From contig JAFGKV010000072.1 in NCBI GenBank assembly GCA_016928395.1, forward strand, positions 1-43,257: a stretch of DNA of 43,257 bases, in the 5' to 3' direction. Origin of the DNA: Candidatus Fermentibacterota bacterium. Lineage in GTDB: Bacteria > JAFGKV01. Shown here piece after piece: positions 1 through 9,872 of this stretch. Numbering within the stretch: the first letter of the stretch is position 1; each line of letters starts with the position of its first letter. The notes beneath the pieces were generated by a model. That model did not search any database. It saw only the letters and a list, made by a program, of their open reading frames with translations, and was not told the origin of the DNA. The position numbers and the translations under genes were made by a program.

Positions 1-307
1 CCTCGGCTTCCTTCAAGAACCTGCGCACCGAACTCACGGCTCCTTTGTCCGTAACCCGCTGACGCGCACTTCCACCATTACTCCTAATGGCTTCCTGCCA
101 TCGGAATCCCGGTACTCACGCACAGATTCCGTCGAGGCGCCGGCAAGAATGGCCTGCATTCCTTCGCCAGGGGCACCCTCATTGCACGCCTCCATTCCGG
201 CTCGAGCCGCTACTCGGGGTGGGCATAGAGGCTCCGATACGTGCTCACAGGCTATCATGACCGCCCATGCGTTCGCCACGATAGGGATAGAGCCACCCGG
301 CGGGAGT
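1..307. other. gene-less left edge
   Basis: I see no gene I can support here. An open frame of 81 codons on the minus strand (34-279) has no recognisable domain, signal peptide or clear ribosome binding site, so I leave it uncalled. The stretch lies downstream of the gene ending at 308 and probably holds the 3' end of that transcript. Confidence 0.5.
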
Positions 308-1345
308 CTACCGAAGAACGACCAATGTCGTGGCCTGGCGCGTCGTGCGGACTGTCGATACCATCAGGTAGATGCCCGGGTCCACGCGGCTGCCATCCTT
401 GCCACGCAGATCCCAGACGACTTCGCCCAACGCAGGCAGCAACTCGTGTATTCTCCGGCCCGTGAGATCGTAGACATCCACCGAGGCTCCGTCGACATCA
501 CCTGCGATACCGGCGAGGCGCACCGTGTGCCGGCAGGGATTCGGTGATACGGTGATTCCCAGAGCGTTCGGCTTCCCGGCAGGCAGGGCGTCACCCGGCC
601 CAAACCTATTGACCAACTCCCTGACACGCGCGGCGCATGCGACGTTACCCGCCCGGTTCATGTGATTGTCGGGTTCCGAGATCTCATACTCCGCGCGGAG
701 GGTGTTCTCGTCTGCTTGCCCGGCCGGCCTGGCAGTAAGGGCGAAGGCATTGAATCCAATGACATTTCCCCCTGTCGCATAGGAGGTCAGCCCCGTGTCC
801 GTATCCTCGAGCCATGCACCCCAAGCTCTTCCGCGAGCGCGGACTGCTGGCGGTGGGCAATTCTCGCCCTCCCGGTGATGCGGCACCGACGAACAATAGA
901 CGAGCTTCTGCTCGGGGTGGCTGTTGAAGTAACCCACGATGTCAGCGATGGAATGATCCTTCCATCCCTGGAGCACGGCATCGCTGGTCAGGTATTCCGT
1001 GGGGTAGAAGCATGACTTGATGATGATGATGTCCGCCGCCTTCGCGTCATCTGGCAGGCGGGCACCGTCATTGATGAAGAGGGCGCACAATCCCAGCCAC
1101 TCAGGGTCCCACTCGCAGTAGGGCGCATTGTCATCATCGTGCCAGTTGTCAGTGACCGTATGGCCGTCGCTCACCAGATCGGCTCTGAGGTTCCCTCCGC
1201 CCCAGTCGGGATCCCACTCGTCGTAGTCACGCAGCCAATTGTCGCCGGTCGATTGGTGGATGAAGTGGACATGGGCCGCCTCAACGCTGAAGCCAAGGGC
1301 TGCCAGGGTCACAAAGGCGATCAGCGTGATTCTCGTCGTAGTCAT
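308..1345 (-). CDS. secreted SGNH-hydrolase-like protein with FlgD-like C-terminal sorting domain
   Basis: A 345-residue exported protein. The N-terminal signal peptide (about residues 1-24, ending VEA) is followed by a segment HFIHQSTGDNWL (27-38) that resembles the start of GDSL/SGNH-like hydrolases, and a possible catalytic Asp/His pair lies in PDNHMNRAG (D226, H228). The spacing is not the canonical DxxH, so the enzyme call is tentative. From about residue 265 there is an Ig-like FlgD/Por-type domain with YDLTGRR and a closing DPGIYL strand, a type found at the C terminus of exported proteins in FCB-like bacteria. The start is set by AAGGAGGT just upstream of the ATG at 1345. It is the last gene of the block beginning at 5125, 55 bp after the esterase gene. 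Confidence 0.75.
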   Translation of the reverse strand: MTTTRITLIAFVTLAALGFSVEAAHVHFIHQSTGDNWLRDYDEWDPDWGGGNLRADLVSDGHTVTDNWHDDDNAPYCEWDPEWLGLCALFINDGARLPDDAKAADIIIIKSCFYPTEYLTSDAVLQGWKDHSIADIVGYFNSHPEQKLVYCSSVPHHREGENCPPPAVRARGRAWGAWLEDTDTGLTSYATGGNVIGFNAFALTARPAGQADENTLRAEYEISEPDNHMNRAGNVACAARVRELVNRFGPGDALPAGKPNALGITVSPNPCRHTVRLAGIAGDVDGASVDVYDLTGRRIHELLPALGEVVWDLRGKDGSRVDPGIYLMVSTVRTTRQATTLVVLR

Positions 1346-1400
1346 TGCGGGGACCTCCTTCTACGATTGGGTTTGTTGCGCACGGGTTCTTCTCCACGGC

Positions 1401-3536
1401 CTAGCGCATTCGAATCACACGGGTCGTCGCAGTCGCACCGTCGGCGGTCTGCAGGCGAAGCGCATACACGCCGGCCGGAACGGGGACACCCGTGGCATCA
1501 GTGCCGTTCCATGTCGCGACATGGGCGCCTGAGCTGACAACACTCTGCTCCACAACGCGCATCTTCTCTCCAGCCAACGTGTAGACTCCCACCTCAATCG
1601 CGGTTGCCCGTGGCACCGAGTAGTGAAGTAGAGTCGTAGAGACAAACGGATTCGGTATGGGACGAGATAGCGTCGGTACGGCCGGCACGCCGTCAGTGTG
1701 CTCACCTGTCGGCGTCGAGGTGCTCATCACGAGACGATTCCCCGCCTTGTTCACCGTGAAGCCCGTGACCGTCACGATCCCCGTATCACTGGGGGTCGTC
1801 TGCCCGCTCTGGATGATCTCGTTGCCAGGGAGCTGGAGGTTGCGCCAGTAGCACTGCGTGCCAGGCGGTGGCAGGAACTGTTGGACCCGTCGCGTCGTCA
1901 CATCAACGGTGGCGCGATCCGGCACGGTCTCGAGTCCCGGCAACCCGGGATCGTACACGCGGAGCGTAACCTCCCAGCGGTCCGGCGTGTCGACGACGTC
2001 GCCCGCGAAATCGTTCCAGGGGCACGACCACTCCAAGCCGAAGTTGTAGTAGGCGAGGCTGTCGGGTACGACCAGGTTGAGAGAGGAGTTGGAAAAGGCC
2101 GGGAAACTGCGGTCTTTGCGGAAGGAAAAGCTGCCAAAAGTGAAGTTGGGGGTATCGAGGAAGCCCCACCAGGTGTGGTCGATGGGGAGGGCGGCGCCGG
2201 CCCACCCGTGGGTCCGACCCTCCATGATGTTGCACCACGGTTCTCCCTGGGTTTCCCAGTTGATAACGTCGTCGAGCGTGCCGTGGTAGGTCACGATGTA
2301 GGCCATATCGTCCCGCCACCGGTCCACCATGTTACCCTTATGGTTCATCCACTCCCAGACATTGGTGCCGTCGTAGTGCGCCAGATGGGCGGCATAGGAT
2401 CCCTCGTTGACGATTGGGAGGGCGTAAAACGGGATCCCCCATTTGGGCGCCACATCCGGGAACCACAACGCGCTGGTTACGAAGTCTGTCATGGGTTCGC
2501 TGCAGTAGACCGCGGCGAACACATTGGGGTAGCGCATGCCCAAGGCCAAAGCCCCGCTGCCTCCCATGGAGTGACCATAGGCATAGATGCGGTTCTCGTC
2601 CACGTTGAAGCGCGGGTCACGCATCACGTCGGGGATCGCCCTGAGCAGGCGCTGTTCCGTGAAGTTGCTGATGTGTCCCGATTCGGGCTGCGAGGAGAGC
2701 TCTCCCCAGACGTATTGCGGCCAGTCATCGCCCCATGAGTGATCTTTGGCGTAGCCATAGTACCAGGACTGGTGGGGATCGTCGCCCCAGACTTGAATGG
2801 CGGGCCATTCGTAGCCAGTGCCATTCGCATGATCTGTGAACGCATCGACGTATCGCGTGCCGTAGCCTTCGATGTGGAGATAGAGCGGATAGGCTGTTCC
2901 GGAATCATACCCATCCGGCAGGCTGAGGAAGTAGTTGTAGGCATAGCCGTCCATGGTGGGGTTCCAGTTCCGGAAGTCCATGAACTGGGTGAATACCATG
3001 GCGCGGCCGTTCGTTGACTGCCACACCATGACGGGCAGGGGATCGGCGACAGACTCCTGAATGCCCGTGGTCAGAGAGTTCTGCCCCGGTGTAATGGTGG
3101 CATCCTCTGATCCCTGATCGACGCTGGTCACCGCATAGAACGCCGACCCGGCCTCACCCTGATGAACGGTGAACACGAACAGTCCCTGAGTGTTCTCCAG
3201 CTCCGGGCCCAGATCGGTGAGAATGAAATTCTGCTGCATCGGAGTGAGGCCGTAGTCGCTCATCCACCGTTCCGTCAGATACATCGCCGAGGAGTCAGGG
3301 ATCTGCGCCACCTGGGTGGCGGACGCGAGGTTGGACGAGGTGATGGGAGACGTATGCCGGTAGACCCGGTAGTATTCGTTCCCCGCGCCGGGAAGCTCCC
3401 GCCAGGTCAGGAATGTCTGGCCGGATCGATGGAACGCAACCAGCTCGGTGGGTGTCTGGGCTGCAGCCTGTTGCAGAAGGGCCAGCAGGCCAAGGGCAGC
3501 CAGCGAGTTCAGGGTGGTCTTTCTTGTGCGGGGCAT
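1401..3536 (-). CDS. secreted alpha/beta-hydrolase (esterase) with FN3-like and FlgD-like domains
   Basis: A 711-residue exported esterase-like enzyme. After a signal peptide (about 1-26, ending AAAQ) comes an FN3-like region (TFLTWRELPGAGNEYYRVYR), then an alpha/beta-hydrolase domain with the nucleophile elbow GHSMGG (Ser323). A candidate acid lies in GTLDDVI and a candidate His in RTHGWAG, the order expected for this fold. The arrangement resembles PHB-depolymerase or feruloyl-esterase-type hydrolases; the substrate cannot be read. The C terminus is a FlgD-like sorting domain (WNGTDATGVPVPAGVYALRL). The open frame runs further upstream, but GGAGG followed by TTGCC sets the ATG at 3536, and the signal peptide begins there. 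It lies 32 bp after the FG-GAP gene, so it is probably co-transcribed. Confidence 0.85.
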   Translation of the reverse strand: MPRTRKTTLNSLAALGLLALLQQAAAQTPTELVAFHRSGQTFLTWRELPGAGNEYYRVYRHTSPITSSNLASATQVAQIPDSSAMYLTERWMSDYGLTPMQQNFILTDLGPELENTQGLFVFTVHQGEAGSAFYAVTSVDQGSEDATITPGQNSLTTGIQESVADPLPVMVWQSTNGRAMVFTQFMDFRNWNPTMDGYAYNYFLSLPDGYDSGTAYPLYLHIEGYGTRYVDAFTDHANGTGYEWPAIQVWGDDPHQSWYYGYAKDHSWGDDWPQYVWGELSSQPESGHISNFTEQRLLRAIPDVMRDPRFNVDENRIYAYGHSMGGSGALALGMRYPNVFAAVYCSEPMTDFVTSALWFPDVAPKWGIPFYALPIVNEGSYAAHLAHYDGTNVWEWMNHKGNMVDRWRDDMAYIVTYHGTLDDVINWETQGEPWCNIMEGRTHGWAGAALPIDHTWWGFLDTPNFTFGSFSFRKDRSFPAFSNSSLNLVVPDSLAYYNFGLEWSCPWNDFAGDVVDTPDRWEVTLRVYDPGLPGLETVPDRATVDVTTRRVQQFLPPPGTQCYWRNLQLPGNEIIQSGQTTPSDTGIVTVTGFTVNKAGNRLVMSTSTPTGEHTDGVPAVPTLSRPIPNPFVSTTLLHYSVPRATAIEVGVYTLAGEKMRVVEQSVVSSGAHVATWNGTDATGVPVPAGVYALRLQTADGATATTRVIRMR

Positions 3537-3568
3537 GGCAACCTCCATGTGTGTGGGACCGTCGCTCC

Positions 3569-5125
3569 TCAGGGAATGTTGCCGCCGAAATCGGTTTCGC
3601 CAACGATGTTGGATTCCGGGGAGACCTGACCGGCAGCGCCGGCGACGCCCCGGTAGTAGTAGTTGACGCTGGGATCTCCGATGCCGGTGCCGAACGTGTA
3701 CTGGGTGGCTGGCGCGAGAACCACCATCCAGGGAGTGGCGGCACCGGCGTGGAAATAGGGCACGGTGTTTCGGTGGAGATGGTAGGCGGTCGCGCCGGGA
3801 ATCGAATTCCACCAGAGGCGGGCGGACGAGGGGCTGAGCAGCTCTAGATGAAGTTCCATGGCCGGCAAGCCGGGCAGATCGTCCCACTCGTAGGCGTAGG
3901 CCGAGCCGGAGTACGTCCCGTTGGGATTGTCTTGCGGCGCTCCTGCAAGGATCCGCGTCGCGATGCTGACGGACATGCCGAAGCAATCCCCGGCAGCGCC
4001 GTCATTCGGTGTTCGTTTCGCGTGAGATGACCACGTCGAACCATCACGGGAGAAGGAGTAGATGGCTCCCGAGCCGTCACCATTGGCGTCTTCCCCGTGG
4101 GCACCAACGATGACGTGGGTTCCCAGCCCATCCATGCTGACTGACCAGCCGAACAGGTCCCATGCAGCGGCATCGGGGGCAGTGAGCTTCGCCTGCTGGC
4201 TCCAGCTCCCGGCGGAGTAGTAGTAGACAAACGCGGTGCCGGAACTGCCGCCGCCATCATCGTCACGGGGCGCACCGACGATGACGTGGGAACCGATGGC
4301 CGATACCGCCACCGCACGCCCGAACTCGTCGCTGGAGGTGCCATCAGAGGCCTGGAGCGCTCCCGATGGATTCCAGCTCGATCCGCTCAGCAAGAACACC
4401 CGGGCCGATCCCTGATCCTCATTGCTTCCGATGCGATCGCCGGGCGCTCCCACGATGGCCACGCTGCCCAACCCTGAGATGGCAACCGAATAGCCGAAGT
4501 GGTCGCCCTCGGCGGGGTAGGCATTGGAGAGCTCGGCTTCCTGGACCCAGGTGGTACCCGTGGTCCGTCGAAAGACGTAGGCCGACCCAGAATCCTCACC
4601 ATGCTCATCGTCATACGGCGCACCGATGAGCGCGTAGTCCACACCCGCGACAGACGAGATGGAGACCGAGGTGCCGAACTCGTCATACGCCTTCCAGGAA
4701 TCCGTGGGAATGAGCTTGGCCTGTTGACTCCAGGTGGTACCGCTCCGCTTGAATATGTACGCTGCTCCTGCTCCCGTCCCCGTGCTCCACTCCTGCGGCG
4801 CGCCGACAATAGCGTAGTCACCGCAGATGGCCACGGAATGGCCGAAAAGGACACCAGGCTCGCCATCGGAGGCGGTGAGTTTGGCCTGCTGAGTCCACGT
4901 GCCGCTGCCGCGGTAGTAGATGTAGGCCGAGCCCTGGTTGTTATTGCCGTTCACCTGATCTTGGGGCGCGCCGATGATGGCGTAGTCGCCGTTGGTCGCC
5001 ACTGACCAGCCGAACCGGTCATTCGCGGCGCCATCGCTGGGATCCAGCTTCTGCTCAACGGCGTGGGCCGCACCGACGAGGATCAGGGTGATGAGCACTG
5101 CGAGATACGAACGCGAGGCCTGCAT
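3569..5125 (-). CDS. secreted FG-GAP beta-propeller protein with FN3-like C-terminal module
   Basis: A 518-residue exported protein. The signal peptide (1-23, ending AAHA) is followed by about seven repeats of the type DxFGxSVAxxGDYAIVGAP...GSAYIF (about 28-410), the integrin-alpha-like FG-GAP propeller fold with its Ca-binding style DxDxDG loops. The last 100 residues form an FN3-like module (LELLSPSSARLWWNSIPGA to GETDFGGNIP) that recurs at the C termini of two other proteins in this window (10845-12422 and 12694-13311). The start has GGAGGAGA 5 bp before ATG. It is the first gene of a three-gene block and lies behind promoter element 5239-5280. Role: probably cell-surface binding; no enzyme motif is visible. 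Confidence 0.9.
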   Translation of the reverse strand: MQASRSYLAVLITLILVGAAHAVEQKLDPSDGAANDRFGWSVATNGDYAIIGAPQDQVNGNNNQGSAYIYYRGSGTWTQQAKLTASDGEPGVLFGHSVAICGDYAIVGAPQEWSTGTGAGAAYIFKRSGTTWSQQAKLIPTDSWKAYDEFGTSVSISSVAGVDYALIGAPYDDEHGEDSGSAYVFRRTTGTTWVQEAELSNAYPAEGDHFGYSVAISGLGSVAIVGAPGDRIGSNEDQGSARVFLLSGSSWNPSGALQASDGTSSDEFGRAVAVSAIGSHVIVGAPRDDDGGGSSGTAFVYYYSAGSWSQQAKLTAPDAAAWDLFGWSVSMDGLGTHVIVGAHGEDANGDGSGAIYSFSRDGSTWSSHAKRTPNDGAAGDCFGMSVSIATRILAGAPQDNPNGTYSGSAYAYEWDDLPGLPAMELHLELLSPSSARLWWNSIPGATAYHLHRNTVPYFHAGAATPWMVVLAPATQYTFGTGIGDPSVNYYYRGVAGAAGQVSPESNIVGETDFGGNIP

Positions 5126-5547
5126 GGGTCTCCTCCGTGTGGATGGATGCGACGTGGCACATGAGCGCCATCACCAGGCCCCACGCGCAGCCCTCGAACA
5201 CAATCGGGTTTCGCTTGAACAGAGCGGGGGCCACTACACTAAAGAATATTCGCCCCGCTCAGATTTTTCTCAGATTCCGCGCAGAAATGGGCGGGAAGGG
5301 GGAGAGAGGGCCTCCCAAGAGACGATGGCTCGGGCGCGTCCCCAGCGGTCGACCCAGTGGAGGTAGCCGGCCTTGGTCTCACGGAGCAAGGTGCGCGATG
5401 ACAGCAGTGACTGGCCTTTCATATAGGGCATGTCATATGTTGGACTAGCCCTCTACGGACGCGCGCGTCTCGCGCGAGAGTGGCGATGTGGCGCGGCCCG
5501 TCGCGCGGGCGGAGAACGGGCTAACGCTCGGCTCTGGTCGCCCGCTC
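5126..5547. other. intergenic region with a direct-repeat promoter element
   Basis: There is no gene here. It contains the promoter-like element at 5239-5280 for the leftward block. Near 5421-5440 there is a direct repeat of CATAT 12 bp apart. Near 5465-5520 there are GC-rich short inverted repeats just downstream of the stop at 5548, which could end the transcript coming from 9404. Confidence 0.6.
5239..5280 (-). promoter_or_regulatory. direct-repeat promoter element A
   Basis: Read on the minus strand: GCGGAA, then TCTGAG-AAAAA-TCTGAG (5274-5258), then 14 bp, then TTTAG (5243-5239). The two identical hexamers repeat with an 11-bp period, one helical turn. This is the arrangement seen for OmpR/PhoB-type response regulators, or for a composite -35 region. 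The start codon of the FG-GAP gene is 114 bp from the proximal box. Three similar elements occur in this window, all in the same orientation. Confidence 0.65.
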
Positions 5548-7200
5548 CTACTGCGACAGGATCAGCACGCTGGCGTCGGATGCGGAAGGCATGAGCCCCT
5601 GGGAGGATTCCAGGCTGCACAGATAGACTCCCGCTGAGACCGGGCATCCTTGCTCGTCTCTCCCGTCCCACACGGCCTCGTGCCGGCCACTGCTTTGAGG
5701 CAGCGGAAGGGCGCACAGCCTCCGGCCCCCCAGATCATAGATTCCTACCCGCGCATCCTCGTGTGCCGCAGGAAGCAAGCAGGAGATGGTGGTGGGGCCG
5801 CGGGATGGCACCGGATACGCACGCAGGTCCGGTGAGGCCTCCCCCAACTGGAAGTCCCGACAATCGAACTCCAGGGTCTGGAGGAGGATCATCCCGCCCT
5901 TGGCCTCAACGGTGACGGATCCGGAGACGGTCACGAAGGCCAGCGAGTCATTGAAGACGCCGTCTTCGCCGATGTCGATCTGAGGATCGTCGACCAGATC
6001 AGCCACGTCGATGGCGTGGTACTCGCAGTCCAAGGGCACAATGACGGGATTCCATGTCGGGTTCAACAGCACCCGGCCATTCTCGTACTGGCGCTCATAC
6101 ACGCCCAAAGACGGCACCCAGAGATCGTCGATGTCCAGCGGTATCCCGCTTTGGTAGGCGCCCAGCTCGACGGTGCACTCGGGAAAGAAGATGAGCCGCC
6201 CCCAGAAGCTCTCACCGAACACCAGGTTGTAGTAGGTTCGCTCGCCCTTGATCAGCAGATAGTTGGCCAGGCTGTACATCCGTTCGAGACCCGCCCATTC
6301 ATCCTCGACGATGGCCTGGCAGATCACGACCTTGTCCCGGCGCTCCAGGTCGAGCAGACGGTTCATCTGGAGCTTCCAGTCCTCGATGTCATAGAGATCC
6401 CACGGCCCGGGAGATCCGAACATCTCGACCATGACCCCGTCGACAAAGGCTCCGTAGTCGGTCGTGTCACGGGAGGTGATCCACGGCCCCACATTGGGCA
6501 CGTAGTAGAAATGCTCCGGCTGGTTGTGCAGGTGGGTCAAGGCGTGATTCCCGAAGACCTCCATGTGATGAATCCACACCACATCATCGGGCGGCAGCAA
6601 CCACGAGGGGGTGTAGTCCAGATTCCAGGGGAAGCAGTGCGAATCAGCGAACACACCGTCGCAGTTGGTGGAGCGAAGCTGATCAACCACGCTTGAGGCC
6701 CAGTACTCCTTCCATCCTGCGGTGGTGTTGCCGTTGGCCTCCCCCGAAATGTCCATCAGGTACCAGCCCCAGTCCTGCTGCATGATTCTTCCGCCGGGAT
6801 TGGGCGATGCGGCGTCGGTGATGAACCAGTCGGTATGCGGATCCACCACATCCCAATCATTGACCCAGTCATTGCCCACCAGGTACGCGGCCAGGTTTTC
6901 GTAGGTGCCGAAGGCCAGGCGGTAGTTGAGGACCATGAAGTCGTCGTTGTAGGCCCGGATCGCGTTGACCAGATCCAGGGGGATCTTCTGGCATCCGACG
7001 TAGTGGTTCGCCAGGAAGTCCCGCTGTTCCGCCGTCAGGCTATAGGGCGGCTGATCGTAGAAGATGTGGATGCCGTGGCGCGTATCGGGGAACTGCCGGG
7101 CTTGCCCATGGGCCGTCGCCCATGGGAACCCAATGAGTGTCATGAGCAGCAATGCTGAAAAGGCGCGGGAGCACGAGCGGAGGGTTGTTCGATTCTGCAT
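5548..7200 (-). CDS. secreted GHL15-like putative glycosyl hydrolase with FlgD-like C terminus
   Basis: A 550-residue exported protein. A signal peptide covers about residues 1-33 (ending AHGQ). The central region (about 35-450) resembles the hypothetical glycosyl-hydrolase GHL15 type: a TIM-barrel-like pattern with YLMDISGE, CDGVFADSH and VDGVMVEMFG, where Asp/Glu residues at strand ends are likely catalytic. The enzyme activity is inferred from family resemblance, not proven. The C terminus is a FlgD-like domain (YDLGGRRL, WDGRDEQGCPVSAGVYL). A longer upstream frame exists, but the signal peptide starts at the ATG at 7200, only 11 bp after the stop of the LVIVD propeller gene, with GAGG in place, so the two are probably co-transcribed. 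Confidence 0.8.
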   Translation of the reverse strand: MQNRTTLRSCSRAFSALLLMTLIGFPWATAHGQARQFPDTRHGIHIFYDQPPYSLTAEQRDFLANHYVGCQKIPLDLVNAIRAYNDDFMVLNYRLAFGTYENLAAYLVGNDWVNDWDVVDPHTDWFITDAASPNPGGRIMQQDWGWYLMDISGEANGNTTAGWKEYWASSVVDQLRSTNCDGVFADSHCFPWNLDYTPSWLLPPDDVVWIHHMEVFGNHALTHLHNQPEHFYYVPNVGPWITSRDTTDYGAFVDGVMVEMFGSPGPWDLYDIEDWKLQMNRLLDLERRDKVVICQAIVEDEWAGLERMYSLANYLLIKGERTYYNLVFGESFWGRLIFFPECTVELGAYQSGIPLDIDDLWVPSLGVYERQYENGRVLLNPTWNPVIVPLDCEYHAIDVADLVDDPQIDIGEDGVFNDSLAFVTVSGSVTVEAKGGMILLQTLEFDCRDFQLGEASPDLRAYPVPSRGPTTISCLLPAAHEDARVGIYDLGGRRLCALPLPQSSGRHEAVWDGRDEQGCPVSAGVYLCSLESSQGLMPSASDASVLILSQ

Positions 7201-7211
7201 GGAAAGCCTCG

Positions 7212-9404
7212 CTATCGCACGATGATGAGTGTGCCGTCGGTCTCGGCGGTGCCGACCGCGACGCGGTAATGATACGCTCCCGGCGGCAGATGCCCGACGT
7301 TCCATCGCAGGGTGTGCTCGCCGGCACCGTGTGAGCCGCTATCGAATTGGTCCACCAGCCGTCCCGCCACGTCATACGCATGCAGTGTCACGAGTCCGGA
7401 CACGCCGAGAGTGAGCGATAGCTCGGCCCTTTGCGTCGCAGGATTGGGGCTGCAGTGCTTCACCATCAGGTGGCATGGTTTGGCATTGCCGGACTCATCG
7501 ACCACGGTCGCATCATACTCGTAGATGGAAAGCCCGCCTGAGCCGTCAGCCATGTAGAGCATCGAACCGTCAAGCGTTACCCGGTAGCCGAAATCGGTAC
7601 CGGAAGCCGATGAATCCAACCAGGGGTCGAGCGGGTCAGACACGTCGATGACGAGAGGCCCTCCACCTGAGCCGACGAACAGTCTATCACCCACCAAAGC
7701 TACTCCGTAGCATGCGGAGATGCCCTCCAAGGAAGCAACCTCCCATGGCCGCTCGGGATCCGACACGTCAATGACGCGGATACCATCCATCCAGTCGGCC
7801 ACGAACACGAGCCCTTCCGCAACCGCCACACCGAAGGCAATGCCGGGGGTGTCGGCAATGCCGACGCAGTCAGGCGATGCCGGATCACTGACATCCACCA
7901 CCATCAACCCCGCTTCCTGCGCTGCCAGATACGCGAAGTCGCCCCTGAGCGAGACGCCCCAGGCAGTGCCGTCGACTTCGCAGACACCCACTTGGGCCGG
8001 GGCGGAGGGATCCGAAACGTCGATGATGCGCAGGTCTCCGCTTCCACATGCCAGGAAGGCCATCTCGTCCCTCATTACGACCTGATAGCCTCCGCCGCCG
8101 GGAAGATCCAATTGAGACAGCACCCTGGGGAGGACAGGGTTGGAGACATCGATGATCACGAAGTCCAGGTTCTCATCAGCGACGTAGAGGAGATCACCCG
8201 CGGCGAACACATCGTAGGCCCGGCCTCCGGTCGACACCTTACTCACACGCTCGGGCGCCCAGGGATCGGTTCGATCGATGACCCACACACCGCCCGGCCC
8301 GTCAGCCACGTATGCGTAGTCCCCCTGCACCGCCACCCCGATCGCCGTGCCGCCGGTCTCATGTCGCCCGAGAATCGTGGGGCTCGCGGGTTCCGTGACG
8401 TCCACGATGAGCCCGCCACCCTCCTCGCAGGATACGAACAGGCGGCTGCCGTCCACCGTGAGATCGCAGGCGACTCCCTGAGTGGCGATAGAGCCCACCA
8501 GGATCGGAGCGGTCGGGTCTGAAACGTCGACGGTCGTGAGTCCGACCCATCCGTCCGCCACGAACGCGTGGTCTCCAACCACCACGACGTCGTTCGCCCA
8601 GCTCTGAGTGCCGATCGCGCCGATCTGCTGGGGATCCGAGGGATCGCTCGCATCGAAGACCAGGAGACCCCCGGTGCCATCCGCGACGTAGAGGATCGAA
8701 CCTTCGACGGTGACCCCGAGGGGATAGCCCCCCGTTTCGATCTCCCGCACGATCTGCGGCGCGCTCGGGTTGCTGATGTCGAGCACAATCAGCGAATTCT
8801 CGCCCGCCAGGAACAGGCAGTCGCCAAGCGCCGCCATGTCGTCGATGTGTCCCGGAGCGCTGCAGGAGCCTATGATCGCCGGGTTCACGGGATCCGTCAC
8901 ATCCAGGACGTAGAGCGACCATGATGAGCCGATGAACACGTGGTCGCCGCGCGTCAAGATGCTGAGTGCATAGGCCGCAGCGTCGATCTGGCTCACGACC
9001 ACCGGAGCCACGGGATTGCTCGCGTCAACAACCAAGAAGCCGCCCTCATAGGCGGCGAGAAACACATAACCGTCATGCTGATCGATGGCGTTGACCACCG
9101 AGGGAGTCAATACGCGGCCAAGAAGGGCCGGATTGGCACCATCAGACACGTCCACCGCGTCCAGATAACCACCGTTGCCAACGTAGGCGATGTCTCCCGC
9201 GGTGGACATCGCATAGCACGGCCCTTCGGCCCATCGGCCGGCGTACGTCAAGGCGCCTTGCGGGCTCATCGCTCCTTTGCCGATCTCTTGCGAGACACTT
9301 CGCGGTGGCGTCGAGAAGCCTCGACTTGTGTCGCCAGGCGGAGGATCCGCCAGAACGGCAGCTGAAGCTATCGCAAGACCCATGATTGTCGATACCACGC
9401 GCAT
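7212..9404 (-). CDS. secreted LVIVD-repeat beta-propeller protein with FlgD-like C terminus
   Basis: A 730-residue exported protein. After a signal peptide (about 1-18, ending VLA) the bulk is a long series of repeats of about 43 residues of the form GxxAYVAxxxxGLxVIDVSDPxxPxxVG. This is the LVIVD repeat that forms beta-propellers on bacterial cell surfaces. The count of well over ten repeats suggests two propellers. The C terminus carries a FlgD-like sorting domain (YDVAGRLVDQF to PPGAYHYRV). The start at 9404 is supported by GGGAAGGAG six bases upstream; the frame itself is open to 9449. It is the first gene of a two-gene unit with the GHL15-like gene and lies 57 bp after promoter element B. 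Confidence 0.9.
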   Translation of the reverse strand: MRVVSTIMGLAIASAAVLADPPPGDTSRGFSTPPRSVSQEIGKGAMSPQGALTYAGRWAEGPCYAMSTAGDIAYVGNGGYLDAVDVSDGANPALLGRVLTPSVVNAIDQHDGYVFLAAYEGGFLVVDASNPVAPVVVSQIDAAAYALSILTRGDHVFIGSSWSLYVLDVTDPVNPAIIGSCSAPGHIDDMAALGDCLFLAGENSLIVLDISNPSAPQIVREIETGGYPLGVTVEGSILYVADGTGGLLVFDASDPSDPQQIGAIGTQSWANDVVVVGDHAFVADGWVGLTTVDVSDPTAPILVGSIATQGVACDLTVDGSRLFVSCEEGGGLIVDVTEPASPTILGRHETGGTAIGVAVQGDYAYVADGPGGVWVIDRTDPWAPERVSKVSTGGRAYDVFAAGDLLYVADENLDFVIIDVSNPVLPRVLSQLDLPGGGGYQVVMRDEMAFLACGSGDLRIIDVSDPSAPAQVGVCEVDGTAWGVSLRGDFAYLAAQEAGLMVVDVSDPASPDCVGIADTPGIAFGVAVAEGLVFVADWMDGIRVIDVSDPERPWEVASLEGISACYGVALVGDRLFVGSGGGPLVIDVSDPLDPWLDSSASGTDFGYRVTLDGSMLYMADGSGGLSIYEYDATVVDESGNAKPCHLMVKHCSPNPATQRAELSLTLGVSGLVTLHAYDVAGRLVDQFDSGSHGAGEHTLRWNVGHLPPGAYHYRVAVGTAETDGTLIIVR

Positions 9405-9460
9405 CGTTCGCTCCTTCCCGGTACGGTTTACGCATTCACGCCCGAACATTCAGGTGCATG

Positions 9461-9503
9461 CCCTCAAAGATACGTCGCTCGCTCAGATTTTTCTCAGACT
9501 CCG
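9461..9503 (-). promoter_or_regulatory. direct-repeat promoter element B
   Basis: Minus-strand reading: CGGAG, TCTGAG-AAAAA-TCTGAG (9498-9482), 13 bp, then TTTGAGGG. The proximal part reads TATCTTTG, which fits the TAnnTTTG box used by the primary sigma factor of Bacteroidota. The LVIVD gene start lies 57 bp downstream. This is the best-formed of the four copies. Confidence 0.7.
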
Positions 9504-9700
9504 CTCAACGTGTTTGCGGAGTCATCCCATTGCGCCGGCATCTCCCGTGGAGCCACGGCCGACCCTCTGTCGTGCCTCAGGGCCTTCCGACCCTTCCTTC
9601 TGTCGAGAACGGCATGACCCCGGCGTCGTTGGACACCGGCCCCAGCGTGGAGCCATTGTCGCCTCGGACGCGGAAGAAGGCAACCCCACCCGGCCACGGG

Positions 9701-9788
9701 GGGATGGACGACTGGATGAATGGATGGGTGGATGACTGGACTTACCCTCTCCCTCCATTCCACTATTCCAGTATTCCATCTTTCCAGC
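9701..9788. repeat. simple tandem repeats (GGATG-type and 8-bp ATTCCAnn)
   Basis: Two adjacent arrays. At 9703-9740 GGATG/GACTGGA words repeat (ATGGACGACTGGATGAATGG and onward). At 9757-9788 four 8-bp units follow each other: ATTCCACT, ATTCCAGT, ATTCCATC, TTTCCAGC. The 14-mer GGTGGATGACTGGA (9727-9740) recurs exactly at 30953-30966. Confidence 0.75.
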
Positions 9789-9872
9789 TCTCGGCTCCGA
9801 TTGCGATACCGCCAGCTGCCTGAAGGCCGCCGACCTGCAGCCACAGCCGACAGCCCGGAGCGTTCCAGCCCT

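Noticed and set aside
34-279. Minus-strand open frame of 81 codons at the left edge
   Set aside because: No ribosome binding site, domain or signal peptide; it could be chance in GC-rich DNA.
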